Under the pieces are notes generated by a model. That model ran no database searches, was not told where the DNA came from, and saw nothing but the letters and a program-made list of their open reading frames with translations. The position numbers and the translations under genes are program-made. Shown one piece after another: positions 6,252 to 6,272 of a stretch of DNA of 6,272 bases (the first letter of the stretch is position 1; each line of letters opens with the position of its first letter). The stretch is taken from positions 1-6,272 of the forward strand of contig JAPSFM010000179.1 in the NCBI GenBank assembly GCA_035063885.1, in the 5' to 3' direction. This stretch comes from CAADGY01 sp900696665. GTDB lineage: Bacteria; Acidobacteriota; Terriglobia; Bryobacterales; Bryobacteraceae.

Positions 6252-6272
6252 TGCAGAAACGATACCAGATCG
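6251..6272 (+). CDS. Start of a gene truncated by the window edge, possibly a transposase
   Basis: Seven complete codons (MQKRYQI) follow an excellent Shine-Dalgarno and run off the right edge. The basic start with Tyr at position 5 fits the N-terminus of IS630-family transposases, but seven residues cannot establish a family. The gene is divergent from the hybrid kinase, with 148 bp between the two start codons. Real gene: likely. Transposase: a guess from residue pattern and the upstream fold-back structure. Confidence 0.45.

Larger units (their letters stand above)
6181..6272 (+). mobile_element. Possible left end of an insertion sequence (extent unknown)
   Basis: The strong Shine-Dalgarno, the fold-back inverted repeat and the first residues MQKRYQI together resemble the left end of an IS630-like element, whose transposases often begin M-x-x-x-Y-x-[IV]. 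The outer boundary is not defined: no terminal repeat partner or target duplication can be seen because the element runs out of the window. The coordinate 6181 is only the outermost repeat base. An ordinary self-regulated gene is an alternative. Confidence 0.3.

Overview
The window is GC-rich, densely coding bacterial DNA. It holds six complete protein genes and the first codons of a seventh that runs off the right edge. The gene set (a Tat-exported Asp-box protein, an EVE-domain protein, a CBS-bearing site-2 protease, a type II NADH dehydrogenase and a sensor-less hybrid kinase) would fit a soil acidobacterium of the Solibacter/Bryobacter kind. That assignment is inference from style and gene content; no rRNA or marker gene is present to prove it.

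Left part (1-1721): a small plus-strand EVE-domain gene runs tail to tail into a minus-strand gene for a Tat-exported Asp-box (BNR) repeat protein. Their stop codons abut exactly within the palindrome TGATCA, with no intergenic base and no visible terminator.

Centre (1825-4766, all minus strand; transcription runs from high to low coordinates): a stand-alone receiver-domain response regulator is followed after 22 bp or less by an M50 site-2 protease with two CBS domains, then after 26 bp by a type II NADH:quinone oxidoreductase. The spacing suggests one operon. A plausible sigma-70-type promoter lies upstream of the response regulator. The Asp-box gene lies 103 bp further downstream on the same strand and may or may not be co-transcribed.

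Right part (4936-6272): a minus-strand soluble hybrid histidine kinase (DHp, HATPase, receiver; no sensor domain, no membrane segment) is followed after 169 bp by the response-regulator gene. Upstream of the kinase, and divergent from it, a plus-strand gene starts at 6251 with a strong Shine-Dalgarno. That Shine-Dalgarno is locked into a perfect 12-bp inverted repeat enclosing a second hairpin. This looks like the left end of an insertion sequence whose transposase start is shielded from read-through translation, but only seven codons are visible.

Read together, the kinase and receiver pair could signal to, or be co-regulated with, a membrane protease and a respiratory dehydrogenase. No DNA-binding or other output domain is present in either signalling protein, so the output step is unknown.
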